DNA of 45,149 bases from Porticoccaceae bacterium (GCA_029246925.1 JAQWMF010000029.1:1-45149), one strand, 5' to 3'; counted from the stretch's first letter, positions 26,398 to 36,952 are shown. Notes: generated from the sequence alone by a model not told the origin. Program-made: numbers and translations.

Positions 26398-26892
26398 ATG
26401 AAATTACCATTGGCATTAGATCTTGTGAATGCCAATGCTTGTTTACCGGCATCTAAAAGTCTTATTATCCGTCAATCAACAGCAGATGATCTGTCTTATA
26501 TTAGTACTATAGAGCAGCTAACATCAGTCAATCCATGGTCCAATAGACAACTCAACAATTGCCTCGAGCAATCACTAGTGCTGATACAAGAAGAGCAGCT
26601 GATAGGCTTTGCCGTTATTATTCTAGTTGAGGATCAGGCTGAACTGCATAATATTGCCATCAATCCTCAGGTCCAAGGGCAGGGGCTTGGCCGCTTTTTT
26701 TTACAAGCACTTATTGAAGCTTTGCCGGTAACAATTAAACAATTATATCTTGAAGTAAGAGTCAGCAATTACCGAGCAATTCGTCTCTATCACCGTATGG
26801 GATTTTCAAAAATTGCCGAACGAAAAGATTACTACCGCAATGGATTAGGGCGTGAAGATGCGGTCATCATGGCGAGGAATTGCGCCACTTAA
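26398..26892 (+). CDS. rimI: Ribosomal protein S18 alanine N-acetyltransferase (RimI)
   Basis: 164-residue GNAT acetyltransferase with the acetyl-CoA loop VQGQGLGRFFLQALI and the RimI-type C-terminus EVRVSNYRAIRLYHRMGF, AERKDYYRNG, EDAVIM. It acetylates the N-terminal Ala of S18, whose gene is also in this window. About 20 residues (1-22) precede the GNAT fold and are longer than in E. coli RimI. It starts three bases after holD. Its stop codon directly abuts the stop codon of the convergent regA gene. Confidence 0.9.
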   Translation: MKLPLALDLVNANACLPASKSLIIRQSTADDLSYISTIEQLTSVNPWSNRQLNNCLEQSLVLIQEEQLIGFAVIILVEDQAELHNIAINPQVQGQGLGRFFLQALIEALPVTIKQLYLEVRVSNYRAIRLYHRMGFSKIAERKDYYRNGLGREDAVIMARNCAT

Positions 26893-27423
26893 TTACTGCT
26901 TGATAGGTTTCTTCTGCAACTTACGCTGCAAAGTACGTCTGTGCATACCCAGACTTCTAGCTGTTGCAGAAATATTACCCTGATTATCATTTAATACCTT
27001 TTGGATATGTTCCCATTCCAAACGGTTTACAGAAGTAGGTGCCGTTGGAACTGGTACCTCATTAATGTTGCTTTCTGAGGATGTAAATGCCAATACAATT
27101 TCATTGGCAGAGGCTGGTTTGCAAAGATAGTTAACCGCCCCCAATTTAATGGCCTCCACCGCCGTCGAAATGCTTGAATAGCCCGTTAAAATAAGAACCT
27201 CAGCATGAGGAAGAATATCTTTAATAGAGGTCAAAATAGATAAGCCAGATTCATTGTCTAACTTTAAATCAAGAATTACACGCTCAATATCATGGCTATC
27301 TTCACACAGACTAAAAGCCTGTGGGCCATTATTCGCGCTTTGAACACGATGCCCCTGACGCTCAAGCACTCTAGTAAGAACTGAGCAAAACGTATTATCG
27401 TCATCGACAATTAAATAGTTCAC
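26893..27423 (-). CDS. regA: RegA/PrrA/ActR-type response regulator
   Basis: 176 residues: a receiver domain with acidic pocket DDD (7-9), phospho-acceptor D52 (VILDLKL), a conserved Thr in LILTGYSS and Lys in LCKPAS, a Pro/Thr linker, and a small Fis-type DNA-binding domain with NISATARSLGMHRRTLQRKL, nearly identical in pattern to RegA/PrrA. These regulators control redox-responsive genes (respiration, electron sinks, sometimes carbon fixation). It overlaps the kinase gene by four bases (ATGA), so the pair is co-translated. The gene symbol is by family resemblance. Confidence 0.88.
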   Translation of the reverse strand: MNYLIVDDDNTFCSVLTRVLERQGHRVQSANNGPQAFSLCEDSHDIERVILDLKLDNESGLSILTSIKDILPHAEVLILTGYSSISTAVEAIKLGAVNYLCKPASANEIVLAFTSSESNINEVPVPTAPTSVNRLEWEHIQKVLNDNQGNISATARSLGMHRRTLQRKLQKKPIKQ

Positions 27424-28709
27424 TCTTCATTCTCAGTTTTAAGCGTTAGATTTACTGGCAGGTTAATTGTCGTCAAGGTGCCGCCATCTTCAATATTTTG
27501 CAAGTTAATTGAACCACCAAAACGCGTCACAGTGCTTTGCGATAAAAACAATCCCAAGCCAAGCCCTTCCGATTTATTAGAAAAGAAAGGTTTGCCGATA
27601 TTTTTTATATTGGTGGCATCAAGGCCCACGCCTTGATCTCTAATCTGAATCTCAATTTCAAATTTAGTCCAACTAATGGTTACCTCAACGGAGTTAGGGC
27701 TAGCATCAGCGGCGTTGTTCAACAGATTTAAGATAGATTGTGCAATGGTAGGGTGAAATGTCAGATCTGGAGCTGATACAGCGCAGTCTGCATAACTAAT
27801 ACTGGCTTTAAGTTCTGGACGCATTAGCTGCCAGCGCTCGAATAATGGGTCAAAATATGAAGATAGAGACTGCGCCGAATAGGCATCTGAAGTAGACTCA
27901 TTAGCCGTCGTTTGCAGTTGCTTTAAGGTTATTCTACATTGATCAATTTGTTGACTTAATAGGGTTAAATCTTGGTTTTTATCCTGCTGTTCTAGCATTT
28001 CGTCCACCAATAACTTCATCGTATTGAGCGGTGTTCCCAGTTCATGAGCAGTCCCTGCAGCCAATGTACCTATGGCTAAAAGCTGTTCATCCTGTAACTG
28101 CTGTTCTCGATGCTCAGCGATTTTTTGTTGTTGCGATTTTAATTCGTTAGCCATGCGACTGACAAAGTAGGTAATAATTGCAGCGCTGATAGCAAAATTA
28201 GCCCACATTCCCAGAATATGTAAATTATTTCCGGCCATGGAATGACCCATACTATTTGGAGCTATAGCCGAGACGGGAATATGATAGTTCAGCAGTAAGC
28301 TATAACAGGCCATTGCAATAGCGGCAATCACAAAGGTATAAAGCCCAGGTAAAGCGATAGCGGCAATACTGATTGAGATTAAATAATAGGATATAAATGG
28401 GTTCGAAGCGCCGCCACTAAAATACAGCAAAATACTAAAGAAAAATATATCCACCAACAGATGAACAAAAAACTCTCTGTCGGTAATTGGTATATTGACT
28501 CTGCCCCTATTGGCAGTTGCTATAGTGACTGAAGCATAAATGGCTAGTACCCAAGCAATTGAGCTAGTTGGCAGATCAATGGGTTTAAACAGGCTAAAAT
28601 AAACAAGTGCAAGCCCTTGACCCAGCAAGACAACGGCGCGAATTAGGCCCAGCCTTTTGAGGTTGTGGCGTGAGGCTGAATCAGCCTGATAGTTTGCATC
28701 ATTTTTCAT
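27420..28709 (-). CDS. regB: RegB/PrrB-type redox sensor histidine kinase
   Basis: 429 residues: six predicted membrane helices (about 22-190), the quinone-sensing RegB motif GGASNPF at 99-105, H-box AAGTAHELGTPL with H222, a conserved Cys at 258 (QIDQCRITL) at the position of the redox-active Cys of Rhodobacter RegB, N-box LNLLNNAADASP, and G-boxes RDQGVGLD and GLGLGLFLS. It senses the oxidation state of the quinone pool or cytosol and phosphorylates RegA. The correspondence of C258 to the RegB regulatory Cys is by local alignment only. Confidence 0.88.
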   Translation of the reverse strand: MKNDANYQADSASRHNLKRLGLIRAVVLLGQGLALVYFSLFKPIDLPTSSIAWVLAIYASVTIATANRGRVNIPITDREFFVHLLVDIFFFSILLYFSGGASNPFISYYLISISIAAIALPGLYTFVIAAIAMACYSLLLNYHIPVSAIAPNSMGHSMAGNNLHILGMWANFAISAAIITYFVSRMANELKSQQQKIAEHREQQLQDEQLLAIGTLAAGTAHELGTPLNTMKLLVDEMLEQQDKNQDLTLLSQQIDQCRITLKQLQTTANESTSDAYSAQSLSSYFDPLFERWQLMRPELKASISYADCAVSAPDLTFHPTIAQSILNLLNNAADASPNSVEVTISWTKFEIEIQIRDQGVGLDATNIKNIGKPFFSNKSEGLGLGLFLSQSTVTRFGGSINLQNIEDGGTLTTINLPVNLTLKTENEE

Positions 28710-28906
28710 AAGCTAAGTTTACCAAAATTCCAGCATAAACAGTTCAAATTAATTGAGCTATAAATAAACATATATTAATTAAAAAGTACTAACAATTATC
28801 CGGCGAATCAGGCTTGAATGGTCTACTATTAAAGTTAACTAAGCGTGATTTTAATTATGGGTGTTAGAGAAAAGGATTCTCTAGAATTTTACAGGGAAGG
28901 TAAGCA

Positions 28907-29587
28907 ATGAAGTTGTATCAATTTAGTTTCAATAATCGCATTTATCGTCAGGGGACTTTTTGCGCGGCTTTTCTTGCTGTGGCATTAATAGTTGGTTGTG
29001 TAAGTGGTCGTCAAGAGACATCCAATGGCGAAAGTTTTATAGTATCAAATGTTCAAAATACGCTTAATTATATTCCGCAAGACATTGATGCTAAAACCAG
29101 TAGCGCTAGGCAGTGGCGCGGCGGTGATATAATTTATGTGGCTAATGGATACATTGATCATATGGCTATGATTGATGACAGTGCCTTTGTTGCAGATAAC
29201 GGTCCAGATATTATTGATAGCAATCGCAATGGTGTGATTAGGCGATATAATAATTTTGATAAATGGGCTGACCACGGGGGATGGGCTATCGTTGAAGGCT
29301 ATTATGTCCCGCGAGAAGAAAAAACAGATTCAGTTGCCCAAAGCACCATAAATACATTTAATATTGGCGATGTTTACAACGCGCAGGCTGAAATTAACGC
29401 TGTGCTCAACCGTTACAAAAGAAATAGCCCGCCAAATACACATAGCTCACAGCTGGTAAGACAGGCCTATAAGCACCTCTATAATATTGACCTTGATGTC
29501 GATGGGGGCTGGTGGTCATGGCCAAAAGATATTCGACAAAATCCCAATGTCAAAGCTATACCTGGGGCCTCATTTGTCCGCTCATAA
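28907..29587 (+). CDS. Lipoprotein with YiiX/NlpC-P60-like fold, catalytic Cys apparently Ser
   Basis: 226 residues. A type II signal (FLAVALIVGC) puts the lipidated Cys at 31. The core GGDIIYVANGYIDHMAM (H85) resembles the N-terminal His motif of permuted papain-like amidases of the YaeF/YiiX type. The C-terminal motif, usually a Cys followed by SELV, reads HSSQLVRQAYKHLY here, with Ser180/Ser181 in place of Cys. No other cysteine remains in the mature part, so classical thiol catalysis looks impossible. A ribosome-binding GGGAAGG precedes ATG 28907. The following gene is another lipoprotein 32 bases on, likely the same operon. Family assignment is tentative. Confidence 0.55.
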   Translation: MKLYQFSFNNRIYRQGTFCAAFLAVALIVGCVSGRQETSNGESFIVSNVQNTLNYIPQDIDAKTSSARQWRGGDIIYVANGYIDHMAMIDDSAFVADNGPDIIDSNRNGVIRRYNNFDKWADHGGWAIVEGYYVPREEKTDSVAQSTINTFNIGDVYNAQAEINAVLNRYKRNSPPNTHSSQLVRQAYKHLYNIDLDVDGGWWSWPKDIRQNPNVKAIPGASFVRS

Positions 29588-29619
29588 TAATATGTAAAAC
29601 GCTGTAGAAGGGTATAGCT

Positions 29620-30864
29620 TTGATAACAAAAATCTCTTTTTTGATGGTTCTTTTTTGGTCAATCTTTCTGTCCGCTTGCGGTTCTGGGTATGACCAAAAT
29701 CAATCAGAAAACAGTTCCTCCAGTTTATTTTCTCAATGCGAAAATACATTCATAGTCTCTGGTTCTAGAAAAATTTATCTATTTGAGCACCAATCCGAGA
29801 GTGTCGAATTTGATCAGCTAGCAGTCTTTAATGATTGGGCACCCCTAAGTGCGTTTTTAGACTGCGCTAACAACCGAATTATTGCCCCCTATGGAGCAAG
29901 AAAAGACAATCGCAACAACTCAGGTGTAATGATTGTTGATTTAAAATCAGGTATTAAGACCGAATATCCTTTAGACACAAAAGGTATTCAGGGGATACCC
30001 GTTAAATATGACAATGGCATACTGCTGAGTACCACCTTGTTAAATCAAACAAAGCCGTCAAAAATACCGCCAGCCTATGGGTATTTGCCGCCAGGAGAAC
30101 GCTATATGGATGCTCGAGGGGGCGACTATAGGCTATTTGCATCCACAGTATTTTTTGATTTATCTAGGTTGCAATTCACAAGGGAATTGGATTTAGATTT
30201 AGGCTATTCAGTCATTCAAGACGATATCCTCTATGCGAAACAGCGTGGCGCTATAACCGCTATCAACCTGCAATCCAAAACAACCGATGTTTTATACCAA
30301 TCAACAGTTAATAGCACCACAGGTGAGGTAAAAAATAATCCCCTAAATCATCTTTCAGTCTTTTTAGACGCCGAATACTATATGGTACTTAACCGACAGA
30401 GTCAGAATAATTCTAGAGGGCAATTGGAAGGGTTTGAGGACAGTGCTCTGTACAAACTAGAGAAAGGCTCAATGGTGAAAGTGACTAATCTTCCCTATGA
30501 CGATGCTGTTTATTTACTCGGATTAGATAGTAAGCTCTATATATTTACAGATTCATTTAAAATCATTGAATATGACCTCAATACAAAAAAAGTAGTCGAG
30601 CGAGAGTTGCCCTATTCGAAAGAAATAGTTGGCTACAGTATTGAGTCTGTGGGTTACACTCATCAAAATTTTATAGTGGCACTGGATAATCAGCGAACTG
30701 ATATCAGTAGCAAAGTTATACTAATTAGCCGTGATTTTAGTCAGGCTAGCGCGCCACAAGTAGTTGATCTTCGACTAATCAGCGTAACCAGTAATTTGGC
30801 AATTGATACCTCTGACAGCAGGGGTGTTCAACTGCCAGTTCATCAAAGTTCTTCATTGAATTAG
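29620..30864 (+). CDS. Lipoprotein of unknown function, beta-propeller-like repeats
   Basis: 414 residues. TTG 29620, preceded by GAAGGG, starts a type II signal (FWSIFLSAC) with lipidated Cys20. The mature part is built of recurring beta-strand segments about 40-50 residues apart (IYLFEHQ, VMIVDLKSG, TVFFDLSR, ITAINLQSK, LYKLEKG, IIEYDLNTK, VILISRDF), as in seven-bladed propellers. No catalytic motif was seen and I do not recognise the family. It is probably co-transcribed with the YiiX-like lipoprotein upstream and anchored in a cell-envelope membrane facing the periplasm. Confidence 0.6.
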   Translation: MITKISFLMVLFWSIFLSACGSGYDQNQSENSSSSLFSQCENTFIVSGSRKIYLFEHQSESVEFDQLAVFNDWAPLSAFLDCANNRIIAPYGARKDNRNNSGVMIVDLKSGIKTEYPLDTKGIQGIPVKYDNGILLSTTLLNQTKPSKIPPAYGYLPPGERYMDARGGDYRLFASTVFFDLSRLQFTRELDLDLGYSVIQDDILYAKQRGAITAINLQSKTTDVLYQSTVNSTTGEVKNNPLNHLSVFLDAEYYMVLNRQSQNNSRGQLEGFEDSALYKLEKGSMVKVTNLPYDDAVYLLGLDSKLYIFTDSFKIIEYDLNTKKVVERELPYSKEIVGYSIESVGYTHQNFIVALDNQRTDISSKVILISRDFSQASAPQVVDLRLISVTSNLAIDTSDSRGVQLPVHQSSSLN

Positions 30865-30962
30865 GTAATCTGTACTATTTAGTTAAGGTAAAAGTGGCAG
30901 CCTTATACTAAAGCGGTTAACATGGCGCCAATTAATTTATTCAATATTTCAAGAAGGCGTTA

Positions 30963-31328
30963 ATGCAGTCACTGTCAGAAAATCTTCAGGAAAACTACGA
31001 TCGTCTTATTATCGAAAGTCTCGAACAAGGCTGTATTTGGGGCTTGAGAGATGAGGATAATAATTGGGCAATGGTTGAGTCGAGTATAGACCCTGACATC
31101 GGCGTTATTCCCTTCTGGTCCAATCAAGGTTTAGCGTCCCAGCTATGCAGTGATCAATGGTCAGTCTATCAGCCTGTGGCCATTGCTATGGAAGAATTTC
31201 TTGATGATTGGCTTATTGGCATGCATGAAGATATTTTGCGAGTTGGCATTAACTGGAATACCGATCTTGAGGGTCAAGAGCTAGAACCCCTAGATTTACT
31301 TGAAGAATTTGAATCCGAATTAGAGTAG
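30963..31328 (+). CDS. DUF2750 family protein
   Basis: 121 residues, cytoplasmic and acidic. The pattern WAMVESSIDPDIGVIPFWS followed by QPVAIAMEEFLDDWLIGM and VGINWNTDLEGQELEP is that of DUF2750, a small family in gammaproteobacteria without a known function. The start is ATG 30963, preceded by AAGAAGGCG. It is followed three bases later by a DUF3581 gene, so the two are likely one transcript ending against uvrA. Confidence 0.8.
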   Translation: MQSLSENLQENYDRLIIESLEQGCIWGLRDEDNNWAMVESSIDPDIGVIPFWSNQGLASQLCSDQWSVYQPVAIAMEEFLDDWLIGMHEDILRVGINWNTDLEGQELEPLDLLEEFESELE

Positions 31329-31331
31329 CAG

Positions 31332-32027
31332 ATGTTTTTACAGCCTTTTTTTTCCCAAGTTAACAACCAGTTGAGCATTAGTGCTGAGCAGGGCAGTCAA
31401 TTTGCAAAACAAATTTGCAATGATTTCAACCCAATTCATGATATTGACTCCAAGCGCTTCTGCGTTCCCGGAGACCTTCTTTTTGCTCTAACCCTAAATA
31501 ACTATGGGTTAAGTCAGAAAATGCAATTTGATTTTTCAGGACTAGTACCCGCAGATAAAGAGCTTATATTTCCCGATTGGATCGAATCTGATTTGTCGAT
31601 TAAAGACAGTCGAGAAAAAGTCTATCTCAATGTTCATCGCGATGGACAGGCCACACAACAACAGACTGCGATTGAACATCTGGTTCGTAGCTATGTTGAG
31701 TTCTCAGGACACAGTTTCCCCTACATTCTGGTGCCACTAATGCAGCAGCATAACGTGATGATTAATACCAGCCGTCCGCTAGTGATGTACCAATCTATGT
31801 CATTAACTTTAGATCAACTATCAATAGCTTCACCTGAGGTGAAATTTATAGAGGCTCAGATGGAAGTCGATGGCAAGCGCGGCAATGTAACCCTGCAATT
31901 TTCCATCAATGACGGTGAAAAATCCGTTGGCTGTGGCGAGAAAAAGTTAGTCCTAAGCGGCCTAAGAGAATTTAATCAGCAAGCGATGGATCAACTTATC
32001 CTAGATTACGAAGCTAGAAAAGCCTAG
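31332..32027 (+). CDS. DUF3581 family protein
   Basis: 231 residues without signal peptide. It starts FLQPFFSQVNNQLSISAEQGS and contains CNDFNPIHDIDSKRFCVPGDLLF, which recalls the substrate loop of hotdog dehydratases (DFNPIH..., FCVPGDL), plus a C-terminal beta-rich part ending LVLSGLREF. This matches DUF3581, a conserved gammaproteobacterial family of unknown role. The hotdog-like resemblance is by eye. Its stop lies two bases from the uvrA stop on the other strand. Confidence 0.75.
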   Translation: MFLQPFFSQVNNQLSISAEQGSQFAKQICNDFNPIHDIDSKRFCVPGDLLFALTLNNYGLSQKMQFDFSGLVPADKELIFPDWIESDLSIKDSREKVYLNVHRDGQATQQQTAIEHLVRSYVEFSGHSFPYILVPLMQQHNVMINTSRPLVMYQSMSLTLDQLSIASPEVKFIEAQMEVDGKRGNVTLQFSINDGEKSVGCGEKKLVLSGLREFNQQAMDQLILDYEARKA

Positions 32028-32029
32028 CT

Positions 32030-34852
32030 TTAAAGCATTTTCTTTAGGAAAGCCCCAGTATGTGACTTCTTCACCTTAGCCACATCCTCTGGGGTTCCTG
32101 TTGCAACGATTGTTCCGCCGCCAGCACCACCCTCTGGGCCCAAATCTATAATCCAATCAGCGGTTTTAATCACATCCAAATTATGTTCAATAACCACTAC
32201 CGTATTACCGTGATCACGCAGTCTATGTAAAACAGTTAACAGCTGCTCAATATCGTGAAAATGAAGCCCTGTTGTCGGTTCATCTAAGATGTATAGGGTT
32301 TTACCCGTATCTCTTTTAGACAGCTCTTTAGACAGTTTTACCCGCTGTGCCTCGCCGCCGGAAAGGGTAGTTGCCGCCTGACCCAGTTTGATATACGACA
32401 GCCCCACATCAGTCAGTGTCTGAAGTTTGCGCGAAACACTGGGAATCGCCTCAAAAAATTCACTGGCATCCTCAATGGTCATATCCAACACCTGATGAAT
32501 ATTTTTACCCTTAAAGGTGATATCCAAGGTTTCGCGGTTATAGCGTTTACCCTTACACAGATCACAGGGAACATAGATATCGGGCAGAAAGTGCATCTCA
32601 ACCTTAGTCACGCCATCACCCTGACAGGCTTCACAGCGGCCACCTTTAACATTGAAGCTAAATCGGCCAGGCGTATAACCTCTAGAGCGCGCCTCTTGGG
32701 TGCCCGCAAAAATCTCCCTAACAGGAGTAAAAATACCCGTATAAGTCGCAGGGTTTGACCTAGGAGTTCGACCAATTGGACTCTGATTAATATCAATGCA
32801 TTTATCAAAATGCTCAAGGCCAGAAATTGCTTTATGAGCAGCAGGTTTCAATGTAGTAGCCTTATTAAGTGCCACTGCCGCCGCAGGGTAGAGTATTCCA
32901 TTGATCAGTGTTGATTTTCCAGATCCAGAGACACCCGTAATACAGGTGAATAGGCCCACCGGAATATTGGCATCAATCGACTGTAAATTATTGGCTTTAG
33001 CGCCATTAATATCGAGGGATTTACCCTTACTCTTATGCCGTTTTTTGGGTACAACAATGCCTCTTGTGCCCGATAAAAATTGCCCAGTAATCGACTTAGG
33101 ACTATCAATAATAGACTGGCTATCACCCATGGCAACGATCTCGCCGCCATGCACGCCGGCACCGGGACCAATATCAATAATATAGTCAGCGGCTTTAATT
33201 GCATCCTCATCATGTTCAACCACAATAACCGTATTGCCTAAGTCACGAAGACGTACAAGGGTTTTAAGCAGTCGTTCATTATCGCGTTGGTGCAATCCGA
33301 TACTGGGTTCATCGAGAATATACATAACCCCCACCAATCCAGCGCCGATTTGACTGGCCAGCCTTATACGTTGCGCCTCGCCGCCAGAGAGTGTTTCAGC
33401 ACTGCGGTTCAGCGACAGATAATTAAGCCCCACATCCACCAAAAAGCAAAAGCGGTCGCGGATTTCTTTAATAATCTTTTCAGCAATTTCACCCTGACGG
33501 CCGGGTAAATCTATGCCTTCAAAATAGTCATAGCACTCACCCACAGGCATAGCGACAATATCTTCAATGCGTCTATCATCGACAAAAACATTGCGCGCAG
33601 ATTTACAGAGTCTGGTACCTGAGCATTCCGGACAGTTAGAGGTTGCCATAAACTTACTGAGATCCTCTCTAACCGAGTTGCTCTCAGTATCTTTATAGCG
33701 ACGCTCCATATTAGGGATAACTCCCTCAAAACTATGTTGTCGGCGAAATACTGTACCGCGATCATTCTCGTAGTTAAAGGTAATTTCCTCATCGTCGCTA
33801 CCAAACAAAATTTTCTGCTGATGCAAAGGCGATAACTTATTCCAAGGGCTTTCAATATCAAAATCGTAGTGCTCAGCTAGACTGCGTAGCATATTGAAAT
33901 AGAACAGTGAGCGTCTATCCCAGCCGCGAATGGCCCCCTCGGCAATCGAAGCCTCTGGATGCTGAATAATACGATCCACATCAAAAAACTGATGAATGCC
34001 AAGACCGTCGCAAGTATCACAGGCGCCAGCGGGGTTATTAAATGAAAACAACCTAGGCTCAAGTTCAGTTAGGCTGTAATTACAAATAGGACAGGCAAAT
34101 TTAGCGCTAAACATTACATCCTTTTCGTCGCCATCCATATAGCTAATAAGAGCGATACCCTCAGCCAGATTAAGCGCCGTTTCAAAAGACTCTGCGATGC
34201 GAATACCAATGCCATCCTTAACCTTAAAGCGATCCACCACAACTTCAATACTATGTTTTTTCTTTTTATCTAAGGCAGGAGTCTCATCTAGATCACAGAT
34301 TAGCCCATCGATACGAGCGCGAATAAACCCCTGACGGCGCAAATTATCCAATAAATGAACATGTTCACCTTTTCTATCCTGAACAACAGGGGCTAAGAGC
34401 ATCAATTTAGACCCCTCAGGTAGCTCGAGTACCTGATCAACCATTTGGCTGACAGTCTGCGCCTTTAGAGGCCGTTTATGCTCAGGACAGCGCGGTTCAC
34501 CCGCGCGAGCAAATAACAGGCGCAAATAATCATATATTTCAGTAATCGTACCCACAGTAGAACGCGGGTTATGGCTGGTAGATTTTTGCTCAATAGAAAT
34601 AGCTGGAGAAAGACCCTCGATATGATCAATATCCGGCTTTTCCATCATTGAAAGAAATTGACGAGCATAGGTAGATAGGGATTCTACATAGCGCCTCTGA
34701 CCCTCAGCGTAGAGCGTATCAAATGCCAAAGATGATTTTCCAGAACCCGAAAGGCCAGTAATAACAATTAACTTATCGCGGGGAATATCGAGGTCGATAT
34801 TTTTAAGATTATGGGTTCTTGCACCGCGAACTTGAATGGTATCCATTGACAC
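32030..34852 (-). CDS. uvrA: UvrABC system protein A (excinuclease ATPase)
   Basis: 940 residues, full length. Two ABC ATPase modules: Walker [13 protein letters not shown] near residue 31 and [13 protein letters not shown] near 642; signatures LSGGEAQRI and LSGGEAQRV; and [11 protein letters not shown] and [11 protein letters not shown]. Zinc-binding segments are [18 protein letters not shown] with CDTCDGLG, and [10 protein letters not shown] with CDLCKGKRY. It recognises bulky DNA lesions and loads UvrB. It is divergent to an MFS gene and ssb, the usual arrangement in Pseudomonas relatives. I saw no convincing LexA box upstream. Confidence 0.98.
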   Translation of the reverse strand: MSMDTIQVRGARTHNLKNIDLDIPRDKLIVITGLSGSGKSSLAFDTLYAEGQRRYVESLSTYARQFLSMMEKPDIDHIEGLSPAISIEQKSTSHNPRSTVGTITEIYDYLRLLFARAGEPRCPEHKRPLKAQTVSQMVDQVLELPEGSKLMLLAPVVQDRKGEHVHLLDNLRRQGFIRARIDGLICDLDETPALDKKKKHSIEVVVDRFKVKDGIGIRIAESFETALNLAEGIALISYMDGDEKDVMFSAKFACPICNYSLTELEPRLFSFNNPAGACDTCDGLGIHQFFDVDRIIQHPEASIAEGAIRGWDRRSLFYFNMLRSLAEHYDFDIESPWNKLSPLHQQKILFGSDDEEITFNYENDRGTVFRRQHSFEGVIPNMERRYKDTESNSVREDLSKFMATSNCPECSGTRLCKSARNVFVDDRRIEDIVAMPVGECYDYFEGIDLPGRQGEIAEKIIKEIRDRFCFLVDVGLNYLSLNRSAETLSGGEAQRIRLASQIGAGLVGVMYILDEPSIGLHQRDNERLLKTLVRLRDLGNTVIVVEHDEDAIKAADYIIDIGPGAGVHGGEIVAMGDSQSIIDSPKSITGQFLSGTRGIVVPKKRHKSKGKSLDINGAKANNLQSIDANIPVGLFTCITGVSGSGKSTLINGILYPAAAVALNKATTLKPAAHKAISGLEHFDKCIDINQSPIGRTPRSNPATYTGIFTPVREIFAGTQEARSRGYTPGRFSFNVKGGRCEACQGDGVTKVEMHFLPDIYVPCDLCKGKRYNRETLDITFKGKNIHQVLDMTIEDASEFFEAIPSVSRKLQTLTDVGLSYIKLGQAATTLSGGEAQRVKLSKELSKRDTGKTLYILDEPTTGLHFHDIEQLLTVLHRLRDHGNTVVVIEHNLDVIKTADWIIDLGPEGGAGGGTIVATGTPEDVAKVKKSHTGAFLKKML

Positions 34853-35049
34853 TACTTTTATTTAGGTTAAAGGATCTATTATAAGGCTCAATCCATAGGT
34901 CGAGCAAAGTGAAATAGTGAAATAAGTGATTCTATTTACTCTTATTGCATCAAAATAGATGAATAAAATTAACGATAATTATTTTCCCACGCCAAACAGA
35001 CTGTTACTATAGTGATTCTTCACATCACTCGGTAACAAAAGCGCCCAAA

Positions 35050-36423
35050 TTGACAGATTCCTCCCCGCATTCAAACCAATTCACCAGCGTAGAAAAGCGA
35101 GCCATTATTTCGATTGCAAGCCTTTACGGTTTTCGCATGCTAGGTTTGTTTATGGTGCTACCAGTTATGTCGCTGTATTTCGATGGGTATCAGCAAGCCT
35201 CAGCCTTTATGCTCGGGCTCGCCTTGGGGATCTATGGTCTTACCCAAGCAATTTTTCAAATACCCTTAGGGTTATTATCTGACAAAATTGGTCGGCGCCC
35301 AGTTATTTTTGGTGGACTACTATTATTTATTCTAGGCAGTGTAGTGGCGGCAGTCGCAGACAGTGCAATCGGCGTTGTAATGGGTCGCGCACTGCAAGGT
35401 ATGGGTGCCATAGCAAGCACATTGATGGCATTAGTCACCGACCTTACTGCCGAGCAAAATCGCACCAAAGCCATGGCCTCAATAGGCGGTAGTATAGGTA
35501 TATCCTTCGCTATTGCCATGGTATTAGGGCCTATTGTGGCTTCACACTTTGGTATGGCAGGTATATTTTGGCTAACAGCGATACTGGGTTTGATCGGTGC
35601 CGTCATCGTTTATACAGCCATCCCTAAAACATTCTCAATGCGACAAAATCGCGAGACCCAAACCGACCTTCAGCAACTAAGTCGTTTACTGCGAACGCCC
35701 GCATTAATGCGTCTAAATATAGGCATATTTTTTCTTCATTTAACGCTAATGGCCGCCTTTGTAGTTATCCCGAGCATACTGGTGCAACAGCTTCATATTG
35801 ATCCAGATCAGCTTTGGTGGGTCTATTTAAGTCTGCTAGGGGGTGGATTTATTGCCATGTTGCCAGCGATGATTGTGGCCGAAAGACGCAATGCCCAAAA
35901 GCAAAGTTTTGTCTCCGCCGTCGTGCTAATGACAGGTGCAATGTTCGTTCTCGGTAGTGCTCAGACAACGGTGGTTATTTTAGTGATGTTATTTATTTAT
36001 TTCGCCGCCTTTAATCTTCTGGAAGCATCGCTTCCCTCATGGCTCAGCAAAATTTGCCCAGTGGGCAATCGTGGAACAGCCATGGGTATTTATTCAACCT
36101 GTCAATTTTTAGGCGCCTTTACCGGCGGTATTCTTGGCGGTTGGGCACTGAGCACTATCGGTGTAAATGGACTATTCTGGTTATTAGCTTTTATACTGCT
36201 TTTTTGGTGTTTTGTAGCAATCACAATGACCTCCCCCAAACCTTTGCAGACCATGATATTGCGAGTGGGAGAAACAAAAGCCAATGAATTTGTAAAAAGT
36301 ATTTCTACAATCGCTGGAGTAGAAGATATACTGCTCATTGAGGGTGAAGATTTAGCCTATGTTAAGGTGGATAAAACCTTAATAGATCTAGAGCGCATAC
36401 AGCCCTTTATAAATCGCACATAG
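35050..36423 (+). CDS. YajR-like MFS transporter with C-terminal YAM-type domain
   Basis: 457 residues. Twelve membrane helices (about 20-385) with motif [12 protein letters not shown] between helices 2 and 3, and a cytoplasmic C-terminal tail (about 395-457, [17 protein letters not shown] ... LAYVKVDK) resembling the ferredoxin-like YAM domain of E. coli YajR. The substrate is unknown; annotation as multidrug or arabinose transporter would be guesswork. Start TTG 35050: no ATG occurs before the first helix, and there is only a weak ribosome-binding site. ssb follows 13 bases downstream; uvrA-MFS-ssb is conserved in related genomes. Confidence 0.88.
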   Translation: MTDSSPHSNQFTSVEKRAIISIASLYGFRMLGLFMVLPVMSLYFDGYQQASAFMLGLALGIYGLTQAIFQIPLGLLSDKIGRRPVIFGGLLLFILGSVVAAVADSAIGVVMGRALQGMGAIASTLMALVTDLTAEQNRTKAMASIGGSIGISFAIAMVLGPIVASHFGMAGIFWLTAILGLIGAVIVYTAIPKTFSMRQNRETQTDLQQLSRLLRTPALMRLNIGIFFLHLTLMAAFVVIPSILVQQLHIDPDQLWWVYLSLLGGGFIAMLPAMIVAERRNAQKQSFVSAVVLMTGAMFVLGSAQTTVVILVMLFIYFAAFNLLEASLPSWLSKICPVGNRGTAMGIYSTCQFLGAFTGGILGGWALSTIGVNGLFWLLAFILLFWCFVAITMTSPKPLQTMILRVGETKANEFVKSISTIAGVEDILLIEGEDLAYVKVDKTLIDLERIQPFINRT

Positions 36424-36436
36424 ACAGGGGAAAAAA

Positions 36437-36916
36437 ATGGCACGCGGAATTAATAAAGTAATCATAGTGGGTAACTGTGGACAGGACCCAGAGACAAGAT
36501 ATATGCCTTCAGGTGGCGCAGTCACAAACCTAAGTCTTGCCACATCAGAAACTTGGAAAGACAAAAACACAGGCGATCAGCAAGAGCGCACCGAATGGCA
36601 TCGCGTAGTGTTTTTCAACCGCTTAGCCGAAATTGTCGAGCAGTACGTAAAGAAAGGCTCAAAGGTTTATGTTGAAGGCTCCCTGCGAACCCGCAAATGG
36701 CAGGGGCAGGACGGTCAAGATCGCTACACAACCGAAATTGTCGCTAGCGAAATGCAAATGCTCGATAGCCGCGGCGGTCAGGCAGGACAGGGTGGATACG
36801 ATCAACAGCCTGCGCCATCAGAGCCCCAGCAGCAACAAGCACCACAAAAGCAAGCCACAGCTCAGCCAGCTGCGCCTGCAGGCGGCATGGGTTTTGATGA
36901 CGATATCCCATTCTAG
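36437..36916 (+). CDS. ssb: Single-stranded DNA-binding protein
   Basis: 159 residues: OB-fold (about 1-112, [45 protein letters not shown]), a Gln/Pro/Ala/Gly-rich linker and the acidic tip MGFDDDIPF, which recruits chi, RecO, PriA and others. ATG 36437 follows AGGGGA. It coats single-stranded DNA as a tetramer in replication and repair. The chi subunit that binds its tip is encoded at the other end of the window. Confidence 0.98.
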   Translation: MARGINKVIIVGNCGQDPETRYMPSGGAVTNLSLATSETWKDKNTGDQQERTEWHRVVFFNRLAEIVEQYVKKGSKVYVEGSLRTRKWQGQDGQDRYTTEIVASEMQMLDSRGGQAGQGGYDQQPAPSEPQQQQAPQKQATAQPAAPAGGMGFDDDIPF

Positions 36917-36952
36917 AAAGCTGGGTTTAAATTAAATTATTTGGAGTCATTT

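Noticed and set aside
34853-35049. LexA (SOS) box upstream of uvrA
   Set aside because: The closest sequence, CTGTTACTATAGTGAT, lacks the second ACAG half-site and is nearer the MFS gene than uvrA.
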